From: Bacteroidota bacterium
GTDB taxonomy: Bacteria; Bacteroidota; Bacteroidia; Bacteroidales; VadinHA17
DNA: 24,509 bases
Reading direction: 5' to 3'
Assembly (NCBI GenBank): GCA_030613125.1
Contig: JAUWMO010000008.1
Span: forward strand, 1-24,509
Made by a program: the position numbers and the translations under genes. Shown one piece after another: positions 15,464 to 24,231 of the stretch. The first letter of the stretch is position 1, and each line of letters opens with the position of its first letter. Below the pieces are notes generated by a model, which saw only the letters and a program-made list of their open reading frames with translations, ran no database searches and was not told the DNA's origin.

Positions 15464-16672
15464 ATGAACAAATTCTTATTATTTATTCTTTGTTTAATCA
15501 TTATTAGCTGTAATTCGGAAGTTAAGAGAAAAGTTGAGACTTGTGAGGTAAAAAAGGGAGATTTTTTTATTGACGTAACTGAGCAAGGTGAAATACATGC
15601 CACTCATGCAATAAATATTTCAACCCCATCCATGTCGTGGGAGTTTGGATTGTTGAAAATTATTAAAATAGTGGAAGATGGCAGCGAAGTAAATAAAGGT
15701 GATACAGTTATTTTAATTGACCCCTCTGAGGTACAAAAAGCGATAATCGATGCCGAGGCCGAACTTGAAATTGCCAAAGCTGAACTTGAAAAAATGAAGG
15801 CAGAACAAGAATCTAAAATTGAAGAACTTGAAGCAGATTTAAAAGTGTCAGAATTATCACACCAAATTACAGAAATCAAACTTGAGCAAGCTACTTTCGA
15901 AGCAGATATCACAAGAAAAGAAATAAGATTGAATCTGGATCAGGCAAAAATTGCCCTGGAAAAGGCAAGAGAAGAAATTATCAATCAGAAAAAAATTCAT
16001 TTTGAAGAATTACAGCAATCAAAAATAAAAATAGAACAACTGGTAGCCAACCTTGAGAACGCACATATTACACTGAAGAATCTTACCGTGGTTAGTCCGG
16101 ATGCAGGTATAGCCATTATAAGGAAAAACTGGTGGACAAAAAATAAATGGCAAGTGGGTGACCAACCCTGGTCCGGAGCTCCTATAATCGATCTGCCCGA
16201 TCTAAGTGAACTAAAAGTAGTAGCCGAAATCAATGAGGTGGATATTTCAAAAATTAAAATAGGTCAGAAAGTGGAAATCAGGATTGATGCTTTCTCAGAT
16301 ACTGTATATACTGCCAGCGTCATCTCCATTGCTGGCCTTGCCGAATTTAAAAACAAAGACTCAAAAATTAAAATTTTCCCTGTTGAAATATTAATTGACA
16401 GTACATCAGAAAAGTTTTTGCCCGGGATGACCGTTAGCTGTAAAATTTTGGTAAACAAATTTGATGATGTACTTTATATTCCATTGGAAGCATTGTCTAA
16501 AACTAAAGACAGAACATTTGTATATGTTAAATCAGGCAATACTTACAAAAAGAAGAATGTAAAGGTAGGAAATGCAAATAATGATTATGTTGTCATTGAT
16601 GATGGATTAAAACAAAAAGACATTATTGCTCTAATGGATCCTTTCGCTGAAAGTGAAAATATAAAGGAATAA
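15464..16672 (+). CDS. Membrane-fusion adaptor lipoprotein 2 (HlyD family)
   Basis: The protein has 402 residues with lipobox IISC (Cys16). A lipoyl half contains DVTEQGEIHATHAINISTPS. A very long charged coiled-coil hairpin follows, about residues 90-205, rich in E, K and A heptads. The second lipoyl half (LTVVSPDAGIAII) carries NWWTKNKWQVGDQPWSG, and the barrel segment is INEVDISKIKIGQKVEIRID followed by AFSD. The same layout occurs in the proteins before and after it, so the three are paralogues. The gene begins at the base after the previous stop codon, which suggests coupled translation. Confidence 0.88.
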   Translation: MNKFLLFILCLIIISCNSEVKRKVETCEVKKGDFFIDVTEQGEIHATHAINISTPSMSWEFGLLKIIKIVEDGSEVNKGDTVILIDPSEVQKAIIDAEAELEIAKAELEKMKAEQESKIEELEADLKVSELSHQITEIKLEQATFEADITRKEIRLNLDQAKIALEKAREEIINQKKIHFEELQQSKIKIEQLVANLENAHITLKNLTVVSPDAGIAIIRKNWWTKNKWQVGDQPWSGAPIIDLPDLSELKVVAEINEVDISKIKIGQKVEIRIDAFSDTVYTASVISIAGLAEFKNKDSKIKIFPVEILIDSTSEKFLPGMTVSCKILVNKFDDVLYIPLEALSKTKDRTFVYVKSGNTYKKKNVKVGNANNDYVVIDDGLKQKDIIALMDPFAESENIKE

Positions 16673-16676
16673 TAAA

Positions 16677-17888
16677 ATGAAACTAATTGGAAAATTCTGT
16701 TTAGTCATTTTAATCTTCTGCACTGTATTCTCATGTAAAAGTCCGAAACTTACCGATAATTATTATATCAATAAAGGGGATTTCAAGGCTACTATAACTG
16801 AAACCGGTGAACTGCAGGCCGTTGAAGCAAAGTATGTTTTTATGCCATATATAGGATGGGAATATGGATGGCAATATAAAATTATCGGTATGGTTGATCA
16901 TGGAACTTTATTGGAAAAAGGAGATTCAATAATACAAATTGACAAGTCAACCGTAATGAAATTCAAGTTAGAACAGGAAAATAAACTTGAAGTTGAAAAG
17001 GCCATGTTGAATAAACTTATAGTGGAGCAACAGAGTAAAGCAAATGAATTGGAATCACAAATTAAACAAGCACAGGCCAATTATAATTTAATAAAGATCG
17101 AGCTTGAAAAATTCAAGTTTGAGTCGGAAAGGAAAAAAGAAATTAAAGAACTCGAACTTCAACAGGCAGAAATTAATCTTAACAAGATCCAAAGGGCTAT
17201 TGAACTGGATAAGAAAATTTGCGAAAATGCTTTAAAAATTCAGAAGATTAAAGTATTTCAATTAGAAAATAAAATAAAAGATTCGGATACTGCATTGACT
17301 AAATTAAAAATTTTTAGTCCCATTAAGGGTATTTTCCAAATTTCCATAAACAGACGTACAGATGAGTTATTCAGAATTGGGGATGAAACCTGGCAGGGAG
17401 CTAATCTGGCTTGTGTACCCGATTTACGCAAAATGAAGGTAAAATCTACAGTAAATGAAACCGATATAGCTAAGGTAGATCTTGGGCAAAAAGTGATAGT
17501 GCGCCTGGATGCATTTCCTGCTTTGACTTTCGAAGGAAATATCTGCCAGATTGGAAAATTAAGCTATAAAAAGGATGAGAACTCCCCTATAAAGGTATTT
17601 GATTTTGAAGTACTATTGATTGGTTCAGATCCTGTATTAAAACCGGGGCTGACAGTAAGCTGCGAAATATTCTACGCTGAACTTAATGATGTCTTTTATG
17701 TGGCAAATGATTGCATATTAAGGGAAAACGGGCAATATTATATTTTCTTAAAGAACAAAGATGGTAGTGAAAAGCATCTGGTTAATATCGGTTCGAGAAA
17801 TACCAAACATACGGTTATTTACGGAGATTTCAGAAAAGGGCACGAATTAGTGCTTCCCGGTCATCATGAAATTGCCGGACAATTATAA
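16677..17888 (+). CDS. Membrane-fusion adaptor lipoprotein 3 (HlyD family)
   Basis: The protein has 403 residues with lipobox VFSC (Cys20). The N-terminal lipoyl half (TITETGELQAVEAKYVFMP) and a coiled-coil hairpin at about 95-205 precede a second lipoyl half (LKIFSPIKGIFQISINRR). The barrel segment is VNETDIAKVDLGQKVIVRLD followed by AFPA. It is nearest in pattern to adaptor 2: both keep an aromatic WEYGW/WEFGL segment before the hairpin and a GDE/QxW segment after it. The start lies 4 bp after the previous stop, and the permease gene follows after 29 bp. Confidence 0.88.
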   Translation: MKLIGKFCLVILIFCTVFSCKSPKLTDNYYINKGDFKATITETGELQAVEAKYVFMPYIGWEYGWQYKIIGMVDHGTLLEKGDSIIQIDKSTVMKFKLEQENKLEVEKAMLNKLIVEQQSKANELESQIKQAQANYNLIKIELEKFKFESERKKEIKELELQQAEINLNKIQRAIELDKKICENALKIQKIKVFQLENKIKDSDTALTKLKIFSPIKGIFQISINRRTDELFRIGDETWQGANLACVPDLRKMKVKSTVNETDIAKVDLGQKVIVRLDAFPALTFEGNICQIGKLSYKKDENSPIKVFDFEVLLIGSDPVLKPGLTVSCEIFYAELNDVFYVANDCILRENGQYYIFLKNKDGSEKHLVNIGSRNTKHTVIYGDFRKGHELVLPGHHEIAGQL

Positions 17889-17917
17889 GCTATCCTGAAT
17901 TCCTTAAATTAAGAAAA

Positions 17918-19156
17918 ATGCAGGTAAAAGAAAACTTTAAAGTAGCATTTGCAGGTGTTATTTATCACAAATTTCGCTCATTTCTTACCATGTTAGGTAT
18001 TATTTTTGGTGTTGCCTCTGTAATAGCTATGCTGTCAGTTGGTGAAGGCGCTAAAAAGGAAGCTATTGCCAAATATAAAGAGCTTGGAGTAAACAATATA
18101 ATCATCAGGGATAAAAATTTTACCGATGAGGAACTGGAAGAAGTACGGGCCAAATTTTCACAGGGATTATCTATGTCCGATGCTAAGGCAATCCAGGAAA
18201 TTGTCCCCTTAGTAGATGACGTTTCACCCCAGTCAGAAAAAAATGTGGATGTCCAATACGAAGATAAATCCAGTAAAGCAACAATAATTGGAATAACCCC
18301 TTCATTTGTGAATATCCTTAATTATTCTGCTGAAACAGGGATTTTTATCAACGAAGACCATTATAGCCGGCATTTAAAAGTATGTGTGTTGGGAGCAGCA
18401 ATTGCAAGCGAGTTATTCCCTTTTGAAAATCCTGTTGGAAAGAACATTAAAATAGATGATCAATGGTTGGAGGTGGTTGGGGTCATGAACAATAAGTCGT
18501 TGTTTACTGAAACAATTGGAGAGCTGGCATCGCGCGATCTTAATAAAGACATTTATTTACCATTAACAACATTTAATAAACGTTTTATCAGGGAAAACGA
18601 ACTCGAAAGTGAGATTAAACAAATTACCGTTAAAGTCTCTGACTCGAATAAACTGGTTGAAATTGCAGGCATTATCCGTCATTTGCTTAACCGCCATCAT
18701 TTTAAAAATGAAGATTACAGCATTATCATCCCTTTCGAGCTGCTTAAACAGGAGAAAAAAGAGAGAAGAATATATAATGTTCTGTTGGGTTCAATTGCAG
18801 CTATCTCACTTCTTGTTGGAGGCATTGGTATCATGAACATAATGCTTGCCACAGTGCTGGAACGTACCCGCGAAATTGGGATTAGGAGGGCAATAGGAGC
18901 AAAGAAGAAAGATATTCTCGGCCAGTTTTTAACCGAAGCCGTGGTGATCAGCATTACCGGTGGGATTATTGGAGTTGTTTTGGGATTAACACTATCGGTC
19001 TCCATTTCATTTATCACAAACGTTAATACCAGTATCACCTTCATTTCTGTTGTAATTGCATTCTTGTTTTCTGTCGTTGTGGGTATCAATTTTGGTTATC
19101 TGCCAGCAAAAAAAGCAGCAGCACTTGAACCCATAGAGTCAATTCGTTATGAATAA
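17918..19156 (+). CDS. ABC transporter permease, MacB/FtsX type, without ATPase domain
   Basis: The protein has 412 residues. The first membrane helix is at about 20-42 (SFLTMLGIIFGVASVIAMLS) and is followed by GEGAKKEAIAKYKELGVNNI. A periplasmic MacB-type core domain covers about 45-270. Three more helices lie at about 285-310, 335-360 and 370-393, including GGIGIMNIMLATVLERTREIG and GIRRAIGAKKKDIL, the conserved FtsX-domain coupling region. The C-terminus PAKKAAALEPIESIRYE is typical of the MacB/LolCE-type permease group. These permeases do not pump in the usual alternating way but drive adaptor-TolC assemblies from the periplasm. A partner ATPase (MacB-NBD/LolD type) is required but is not encoded in this window. 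Confidence 0.92.
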   Translation: MQVKENFKVAFAGVIYHKFRSFLTMLGIIFGVASVIAMLSVGEGAKKEAIAKYKELGVNNIIIRDKNFTDEELEEVRAKFSQGLSMSDAKAIQEIVPLVDDVSPQSEKNVDVQYEDKSSKATIIGITPSFVNILNYSAETGIFINEDHYSRHLKVCVLGAAIASELFPFENPVGKNIKIDDQWLEVVGVMNNKSLFTETIGELASRDLNKDIYLPLTTFNKRFIRENELESEIKQITVKVSDSNKLVEIAGIIRHLLNRHHFKNEDYSIIIPFELLKQEKKERRIYNVLLGSIAAISLLVGGIGIMNIMLATVLERTREIGIRRAIGAKKKDILGQFLTEAVVISITGGIIGVVLGLTLSVSISFITNVNTSITFISVVIAFLFSVVVGINFGYLPAKKAAALEPIESIRYE

Positions 19157-19208
19157 GATCACATGAAGGCAGTTAGCAGATAGTTATGTTTATCAAAATA
19201 GGCAAAGA

Positions 19209-19286
19209 ATGCATAGTAACTGTTGCGATTGTGCCTTAGGTATTCCATTAGATGGAGCTTCATTTGATTTCAAAAATTTCAAATGA
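19209..19286 (+). CDS. Tiny cysteine-rich ORF between permease and TolC genes
   Basis: An ATG is preceded by AGG at 6-nt distance and opens 25 codons. They start MHSNCCDCALG and end with an aromatic/Lys-rich tail (FDFKNFK), then TGA. The frame is also open for 14 codons upstream, but without a start codon. It occupies most of an otherwise empty 158-bp gap in an operon with tight spacing elsewhere. No family is recognised, and a chance ORF of this size is quite possible. The 3' end overlaps a small dyad (CATTTGA 19261-19267 / TCAAATG 19279-19285). Confidence 0.25.
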   Translation: MHSNCCDCALGIPLDGASFDFKNFK

Positions 19287-19314
19287 ATACCCTGTTAAAT
19301 AAAAACACCAAATT

Positions 19315-20841
19315 ATGAATTCAATAAGCCCCTGTCAAACAAACAGAATTCTTACTTCTTGCATGATTATAATCCTTCTGAAAGCTTCTTCGCTTGTATT
19401 TCCACAGGAAATCTATCTGTTGGATCTGGAAAGAAGTATTGCCATCGCAAAAGAAAAAAGTCATAAAATGTTAATCCTAAATCAGGATCTCATACGAGCC
19501 AAGCATTTACTTAAATCAGCAACAAGCAGTTTTAAAACACATATAAATCTTGATTTAATGGTACCTAATTATACCGAAACTATCAGACAGTGGGAAGATA
19601 GTTCCGGAATTACTTTTTTCCCGGTGAAACAACTACGCTATTATGGTTATCTTACAATTACCCAGCCCCTTCCGACTGACGGACAATTATACTTAAGTTC
19701 AGGTTTGGATAACTTTAATGATTATAGTAAAAATGAAAAACTGCTAAAACTTAATACCCAATTGGGATTTATTCAGCCTATAGAAGCGTTCTATTCATAC
19801 AACCAAATCAAATCTGAATTTAAAAAAGCAAAACTCAATTATGAATTATCATTTAAAAGCTTGAAAAGAGCTGAACTGGAACTTCTTTATGAAATCAGCT
19901 TTGCATTTTATGAAATGGTAGCAACAAAAGAACGTAAAGATATTGCCTGGCAGGCACTTGAAATACAACAGGAAGCTTACGGGATTGCACAAGATAAATT
20001 TGAGGCAGGACTGATCCGTGAAGTAGAATCACTGCAAATGGAAGTTGACCTGGGTCAAGCAAAGAATGACTATGATATTGCAGAAGTGGATTATAAATTA
20101 CAAATTAACTATTTCAAGCAACAACTTGGTTTATCTCTTCAGGATAGCATTAACCTCATAAGCGATTTAAGCTATAATATTGTTGAGGTAGATGAAAAAA
20201 AGGCATTAGAATACGGACTGAACAACAGGATGGAATTAAGAGAAAAGGAAATAGAGATTGAATTGTCAAAACTGGAAATTAGGCGTAAAAATGCAAATAG
20301 ACTGATAAAAGGCAGTATTTCAGGCTATTATGATTTCATTGGTATAGATAAAAAGTCTATGCCTATTTCCTTTGGTGAAGCTGTTGGTAATTCATGGGAT
20401 GTCATGAGAGACCGCCCAGGAAATTTTGGCATAGCCTTCCGTTTAACGGTTCCAATATTTGACTGGGGGGAAAATAAAGCTATCGTTAGGGCCGCCGAGG
20501 CAGAGCTTAAAAAGAACCAATACAGTCTAGACGAAGAGAAAATTAATGTAGAAAGAGAAATTATTAATACTGTAAAACGATTAAAAAGCAGCCTGCGCAG
20601 ACTACAGTTACTGGAAAAGAACACGGTTGTAGCTGAAAAAAACTTTAATATTTCAAGACAAAGATTTTCCAATGGTGATATCGATAGCCAGGCCCTTGCC
20701 CTTGACCGTATCCGGTTGAACGTTGCATATATTTCCCACCTTGAATCCTTTATCAGCTATAAGTTGTTACTTGCTGATTTAATGCGCCAAACATATTATG
20801 ATTTTGAAAACGACCGGCCCATCCTTCAGCAAGAAATGTAA
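19315..20841 (+). CDS. TolC-family outer membrane efflux protein
   Basis: The protein has 508 residues with an N-terminal signal region (hydrophobic ILTSCMIIILLKASSLVF before QE). Two OEP-type halves follow. Long helical stretches (for example LKRAELELLYEISFAFYEMV and FDWGENKAIVRAAEAELKKN, the latter after GIAFRLTVPI) alternate with short strands that would form the trimeric barrel. It would provide the outer-membrane exit for the adaptor-permease complex encoded directly upstream. It lies 158 bp after the permease stop, a larger gap than within the adaptor genes, but no strong promoter or terminator separates them. Confidence 0.9.
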   Translation: MNSISPCQTNRILTSCMIIILLKASSLVFPQEIYLLDLERSIAIAKEKSHKMLILNQDLIRAKHLLKSATSSFKTHINLDLMVPNYTETIRQWEDSSGITFFPVKQLRYYGYLTITQPLPTDGQLYLSSGLDNFNDYSKNEKLLKLNTQLGFIQPIEAFYSYNQIKSEFKKAKLNYELSFKSLKRAELELLYEISFAFYEMVATKERKDIAWQALEIQQEAYGIAQDKFEAGLIREVESLQMEVDLGQAKNDYDIAEVDYKLQINYFKQQLGLSLQDSINLISDLSYNIVEVDEKKALEYGLNNRMELREKEIEIELSKLEIRRKNANRLIKGSISGYYDFIGIDKKSMPISFGEAVGNSWDVMRDRPGNFGIAFRLTVPIFDWGENKAIVRAAEAELKKNQYSLDEEKINVEREIINTVKRLKSSLRRLQLLEKNTVVAEKNFNISRQRFSNGDIDSQALALDRIRLNVAYISHLESFISYKLLLADLMRQTYYDFENDRPILQQEM

Positions 20842-20867
20842 GTTGGAGATTGAAACTGAAAATTAAT

Positions 20868-20875
20868 TATCTTTG
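20868..20875 (+). promoter_or_regulatory. -7 box before the glycosyltransferase-like gene
   Basis: TATCTTTG is a perfect TAnnTTTG match 27 bp after the TolC stop. TTG triplets lie 15 and 22 bp upstream, so the -33 element is only partial. Transcription would begin at about 20882, downstream of the alternative TTG start at 20873, which supports the ATG at 20957. Confidence 0.5.
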
Positions 20876-20956
20876 CAAAAGAAAATCCCAGGGGGGAAAA
20901 GTGTTCACTTTGCCCGGAATATTCTGTTCCCTTTCATCGTAATTTGTAATAAACAC

Positions 20957-21694
20957 ATGTTTCAGATAAAAGCAACAGCTCATATAACATTTCTCTATAA
21001 TAAAAACAGATTTAAATATCTGGACAGAACAATTGAATACATCAAAGATCATCCATATCATACCGATATTTATATTCATACCAATCAATATTTCAGACAT
21101 AAGGTTTTCCCTGATCTGAATATCATAGTCCATGAATTACCCGAAAATCCATTTTACCTTACATGGAAATACAGACCAATTATTGAAAAACAAAAGGATA
21201 ATTATGACATATTTATGTATCTGGAAGATGATATAGGTATCCCCAAAAAAGCTATTGAATATTGGTTGAAGTATAAAGATGAATGCTTAAGATCAGGAAT
21301 GAATTTAGGTTTCCTTCGGGTTGACAGGAATTCAGCGGATGGGCTATATTATGTAACTGATTTTAAAAAGAAACTGAAAAAAACCATTACAATAAATGGA
21401 ATGTCATATGTCATTAATAATATAAATCCTTATGTTGCTTTCTGGATCTATGATAAAAAGGAGTTTAATAGATTTATTCAATCAGAGGAATGGAAGTTCA
21501 ATTTGAAAGGTTATAGTATAAGAGCAACATCAGCAATTGGTTGGAATAGTCCCAAATCCAAAAGATATAAACATACTATTATACCATTAATAAATAATTC
21601 AATTATTGATGATTGTAAGGTTTATCATCTTCCAAATAATTATATTGGACATCGCAAATTTTGTAAATATACAATAGAACAAATCAAAAAGTAA
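20957..21694 (+). CDS. Glycosyltransferase-like protein with EDD motif
   Basis: The protein has 245 residues. The N-terminal strand pattern KATAHITFLY followed by RFKYLDRTIEYIKDHPYHTD is GT-A-like. YLEDD (Glu90-Asp91-Asp92) sits where GT-A enzymes keep their metal- and nucleotide-sugar-binding DxD. No named family is recognised with certainty. The ATG at 20957 is chosen over an in-frame TTG at 20873 for three reasons: the similarity to the truncated copy at 12550 begins just before this ATG, the promoter box lies at 20868-20875, and the extra N-terminus has no conserved look. It appears cytoplasmic, with no signal peptide or membrane helix. The donor and acceptor are unknown. Confidence 0.65.
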   Translation: MFQIKATAHITFLYNKNRFKYLDRTIEYIKDHPYHTDIYIHTNQYFRHKVFPDLNIIVHELPENPFYLTWKYRPIIEKQKDNYDIFMYLEDDIGIPKKAIEYWLKYKDECLRSGMNLGFLRVDRNSADGLYYVTDFKKKLKKTITINGMSYVINNINPYVAFWIYDKKEFNRFIQSEEWKFNLKGYSIRATSAIGWNSPKSKRYKHTIIPLINNSIIDDCKVYHLPNNYIGHRKFCKYTIEQIKK

Positions 21695-21794
21695 AAATTC
21701 ACCCTCTAAGAAGGAGGCTTTCTAATTAAAATTAAATCTGCATGTATGGTTTGTTTACAAAATCTGATCAGCTAAATTTATTATTCTTTCATGG

Positions 21795-22664
21795 TTATTT
21801 GAAAGCCCTGAGCACACCTCTACGAAGGTAAGGCTCTTTAACAATATTGTCTTTCCCATAATAATAGATCATAAAACCATTTGAATAACTTATTCTATAA
21901 CCATATTCAGCCAGTAATGAGGAAATTGAAGAGGCATCTTCCTGTTTATGATAAGTACAAATTGCAAGCCGGGAGTGTTCCTGATTCAGGATGACATTTT
22001 GAGCACCTCTCAATACACGTTCTTCCATGCCCTCTACATCTACTTTAAGAAAATCAATTGTTTCATTTCCTTTAAAATATTGATCTAAGGTCACAAAATC
22101 CATATCATTTATATCCGATACTGCTTTTTGTATAATATGTACCTTTTCTTTCCACGGATTAAATGTTGCTTCAAGAGGTTTAATCCATTTTTCATCGGGT
22201 TCAAATACATAAAGTTTAGAAATCTTTTCTATTACACTTATCCCAAAAATTCCCTCAGCTGCTCCAACATCTACAACAATATTATTATCTCTTACATCAA
22301 AATCATTGCTCAAATATCTATGAGGCGATTGAACATCCTGCTCAATCAAGAAATTGTTAAAGTTTCTTTGGGCTTTTTTCACTGACCATTCTTCCTTACA
22401 ATAAATTTTTTTTCCATTCCATAACATATAGTTTAAACCGAGAGTTTTATCCTTAAATATTTCAATCCCTGAACTTTGGTACTTTTCAATAAAAGAGTAA
22501 GGAAATACGTTAATCTCATTTGTCTTTAAATAATCACAAACTTCCTTATGTTCATCTGTTAATTCAGATTCCGGCACTTCAGAATAAAACTTGATGATTT
22601 TTTCTTTTAACCTTTGTAGTCTCTTTTTTTTGCTTTTGAGTTTTTCAAATATTGATGTTTTCAT
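21795..22664 (-). CDS. FkbM-family SAM-dependent methyltransferase
   Basis: The protein has 289 residues from the ATG at 22662-22664; an in-frame TTG seven codons upstream is less likely. A lysine-rich helical N-terminus (about 1-30) comes first. The Rossmann methyltransferase core begins with IVVDVGAAEGIFGISVI (motif I), followed by LYVFEPDEKW (acidic residue at the end of strand 2). IDFLKVDVEGMEERVLRGAQ is the FkbM signature. FkbM proteins O-methylate sugars, polyketides or other small acceptors and are common in polysaccharide loci. It lies between two glycosyltransferase-like genes but on the opposite strand, so joint action on a glycan is an inference. Confidence 0.88.
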   Translation of the reverse strand: MKTSIFEKLKSKKKRLQRLKEKIIKFYSEVPESELTDEHKEVCDYLKTNEINVFPYSFIEKYQSSGIEIFKDKTLGLNYMLWNGKKIYCKEEWSVKKAQRNFNNFLIEQDVQSPHRYLSNDFDVRDNNIVVDVGAAEGIFGISVIEKISKLYVFEPDEKWIKPLEATFNPWKEKVHIIQKAVSDINDMDFVTLDQYFKGNETIDFLKVDVEGMEERVLRGAQNVILNQEHSRLAICTYHKQEDASSISSLLAEYGYRISYSNGFMIYYYGKDNIVKEPYLRRGVLRAFK

Positions 22665-22780
22665 ACAAATTATTTTATTGTGCAAATAAAGTATAAACTA
22701 AAAACTTTTAAAAATATTTTTAATTTTGGACTTTATTTCAAAAGTTTGTATAACGGCTTTATAAACTAACAACATATTCC

Positions 22781-23488
22781 ATGATACATATCTTTCAGAG
22801 ACATTGTTGGTTCTCTCCAAATTCCGCAGGTAAGGAAAGGCCTGAATGGTTTTCCAGAGAAAACTGCTTTCGTAATTTTAAAAGAAGTTTAGATGACAGG
22901 GTAAAGGTTACACTGGTTTATGATAATGCCGGCGGACCTTTAAACAAACATTTTTTAGGGGAGGAAAATGTTTTTAAAATTGTTGAATTTACAGGTGGTA
23001 ATGACTCAAAAAGTCTGCTGAATTTGTTACATTATGTGATAGATCAGAATATTCGCGATGAAGATATAGTTTATTTATTGGAAGATGATTATGTACACAG
23101 GAAAGGTTGGATCGATATTCTGATGGAAGGATTTGAATATTCTGATGCAGACTATGTCACATTGTACGATCATAATGATAAGTATTTTCTGCCAAGATAC
23201 CGGAGATTAGAATCAAAAATTATTGTCACGCCTTCTGTACATTGGCGATATATCCCTTCCACAACAAACACATGGGCAGTGAGGTTTAAAACTTTAAAGA
23301 AACATTTTAAAATTCAGGAGAGGTTTAGTCCCGGCAGAGGTGGTTCGGCAAGAGATCATGATAAATTCCAATATCTTAGAAAAAAGAAAAAAGCCTATCT
23401 GATTAGTCCAATACCAGCTTATTCAACTCATGCAGAGGTTGCATATTTATCTCCAATTATTGATTGGGAGAAAGTTATCAACGAATAA
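22781..23488 (+). CDS. Glycosyltransferase-like protein with EDD motif
   Basis: The protein has 235 residues with no signal peptide. IVYLLEDDYVHRKGWIDILM places Glu101-Asp102-Asp103 in a GT-A-like setting, preceded by VKVTLVYDNAGG and followed by ADYVTLYDHNDKY. A late TWAVRFKTLKKHF segment and RDHDKFQYL could be the acceptor side and a catalytic acidic residue. It resembles the protein at 20957 in size and in the EDD motif, but the sequences are otherwise very different. The substrate is unknown. The gene is divergent from the FkbM gene, and the gap of about 116 bp must hold both promoters; I see no clear -7 box there. Confidence 0.65.
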   Translation: MIHIFQRHCWFSPNSAGKERPEWFSRENCFRNFKRSLDDRVKVTLVYDNAGGPLNKHFLGEENVFKIVEFTGGNDSKSLLNLLHYVIDQNIRDEDIVYLLEDDYVHRKGWIDILMEGFEYSDADYVTLYDHNDKYFLPRYRRLESKIIVTPSVHWRYIPSTTNTWAVRFKTLKKHFKIQERFSPGRGGSARDHDKFQYLRKKKKAYLISPIPAYSTHAEVAYLSPIIDWEKVINE

Positions 23489-23526
23489 ATTTTTTAAGAT
23501 ATTGGAGCCGGCAATTACACTGAATC

Positions 23527-24231
23527 CTACCGCCCCCCAAATTTATAGGCTGCTGTAATTCCTAAAACCCGGTGTGAAAACATATAGCCGCCTTCAGTAT
23601 AGTTTGAAATATTTGCTAAACCCAGATTATAAAATACTCCAACCTGAAAAAATCTTATTTCAACTCCTCCTCCCATTGTTACACCATAATCTAACCGTTT
23701 AAAGTTATCACCCTCATCATTCCCCCACTCAATTTCCTCTTCATTTTCCTCTCTTTCCTGTGATGTTTCATATACCGTTTTTATTTTACCGCTTAATCCA
23801 ACACCCAAAAACGGACCAGCTGCCCCATAAATTCTTAATTTGCCAATATCAAATCCGGCCTTTAAGGTAACAGGTACATCCAAATAAAACATGCATAATT
23901 TTAGTGAAAAAGTATAAGGCTCTGCCATAGATTCATATTCCTCACTCGAATTAAAGCCCTTTGTTGAAAGTAGTACAGCCGTTTCAAGTGACAATACCCT
24001 GCCAAATGGAAATTCAGCCATCACTCCAACATGAAATCCCGGATTCATTTTAAAATCATCACTGTAGGTTCCATCATCATCTTTATACAACACATTAGAT
24101 AAATTTAGTCCTGCTTTAGGACCAAATTTTGGTTTGTTATTACGTGGAACATGTACTGCTTGTTGTGCAAATACCTGAAAACTAAAAAGGACCAAAGTAA
24201 CTATCAGTAAAAACCTACATGAAATTCTCAT
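23527..24231 (-). CDS. PorT-like outer membrane beta-barrel protein
   Basis: The protein has 234 residues. The signal peptide (about 1-22) has hydrophobic FLLIVTLVLFSFQVFAQ. The mature part begins FGPKAGLNLSNV, the usual first strand of the PorT/OMP_b-brl_2 family. Alternating strands follow (FHVGVMAEFPFG, LSLETAVLLSTKGFN, LDVPVTLKAGF, GVEIRFFQVGVFYNLGLANI), ending VLGITAAYKFGGR. It likely forms a small barrel in the outer membrane; family functions vary and none can be assigned here. It is convergent with the preceding gene, with only 38 bp between the stops. Confidence 0.85.
   Translation of the reverse strand: MRISCRFLLIVTLVLFSFQVFAQQAVHVPRNNKPKFGPKAGLNLSNVLYKDDDGTYSDDFKMNPGFHVGVMAEFPFGRVLSLETAVLLSTKGFNSSEEYESMAEPYTFSLKLCMFYLDVPVTLKAGFDIGKLRIYGAAGPFLGVGLSGKIKTVYETSQEREENEEEIEWGNDEGDNFKRLDYGVTMGGGVEIRFFQVGVFYNLGLANISNYTEGGYMFSHRVLGITAAYKFGGR

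Noticed and set aside
20873..20956. N-terminal extension of the EDD protein from a TTG codon
   Set aside because: The promoter box TATCTTTG overlaps this codon, the truncated copy at 12550 is similar only from just before the internal ATG onward, and the extra residues look non-conserved. I used the ATG at 20957.
21699..21725. Terminator between the convergent EDD and FkbM genes
   Set aside because: Only a 4-bp stem (CCTC/GAGG) with a weak T-rich tail is present; too weak to list as a feature.
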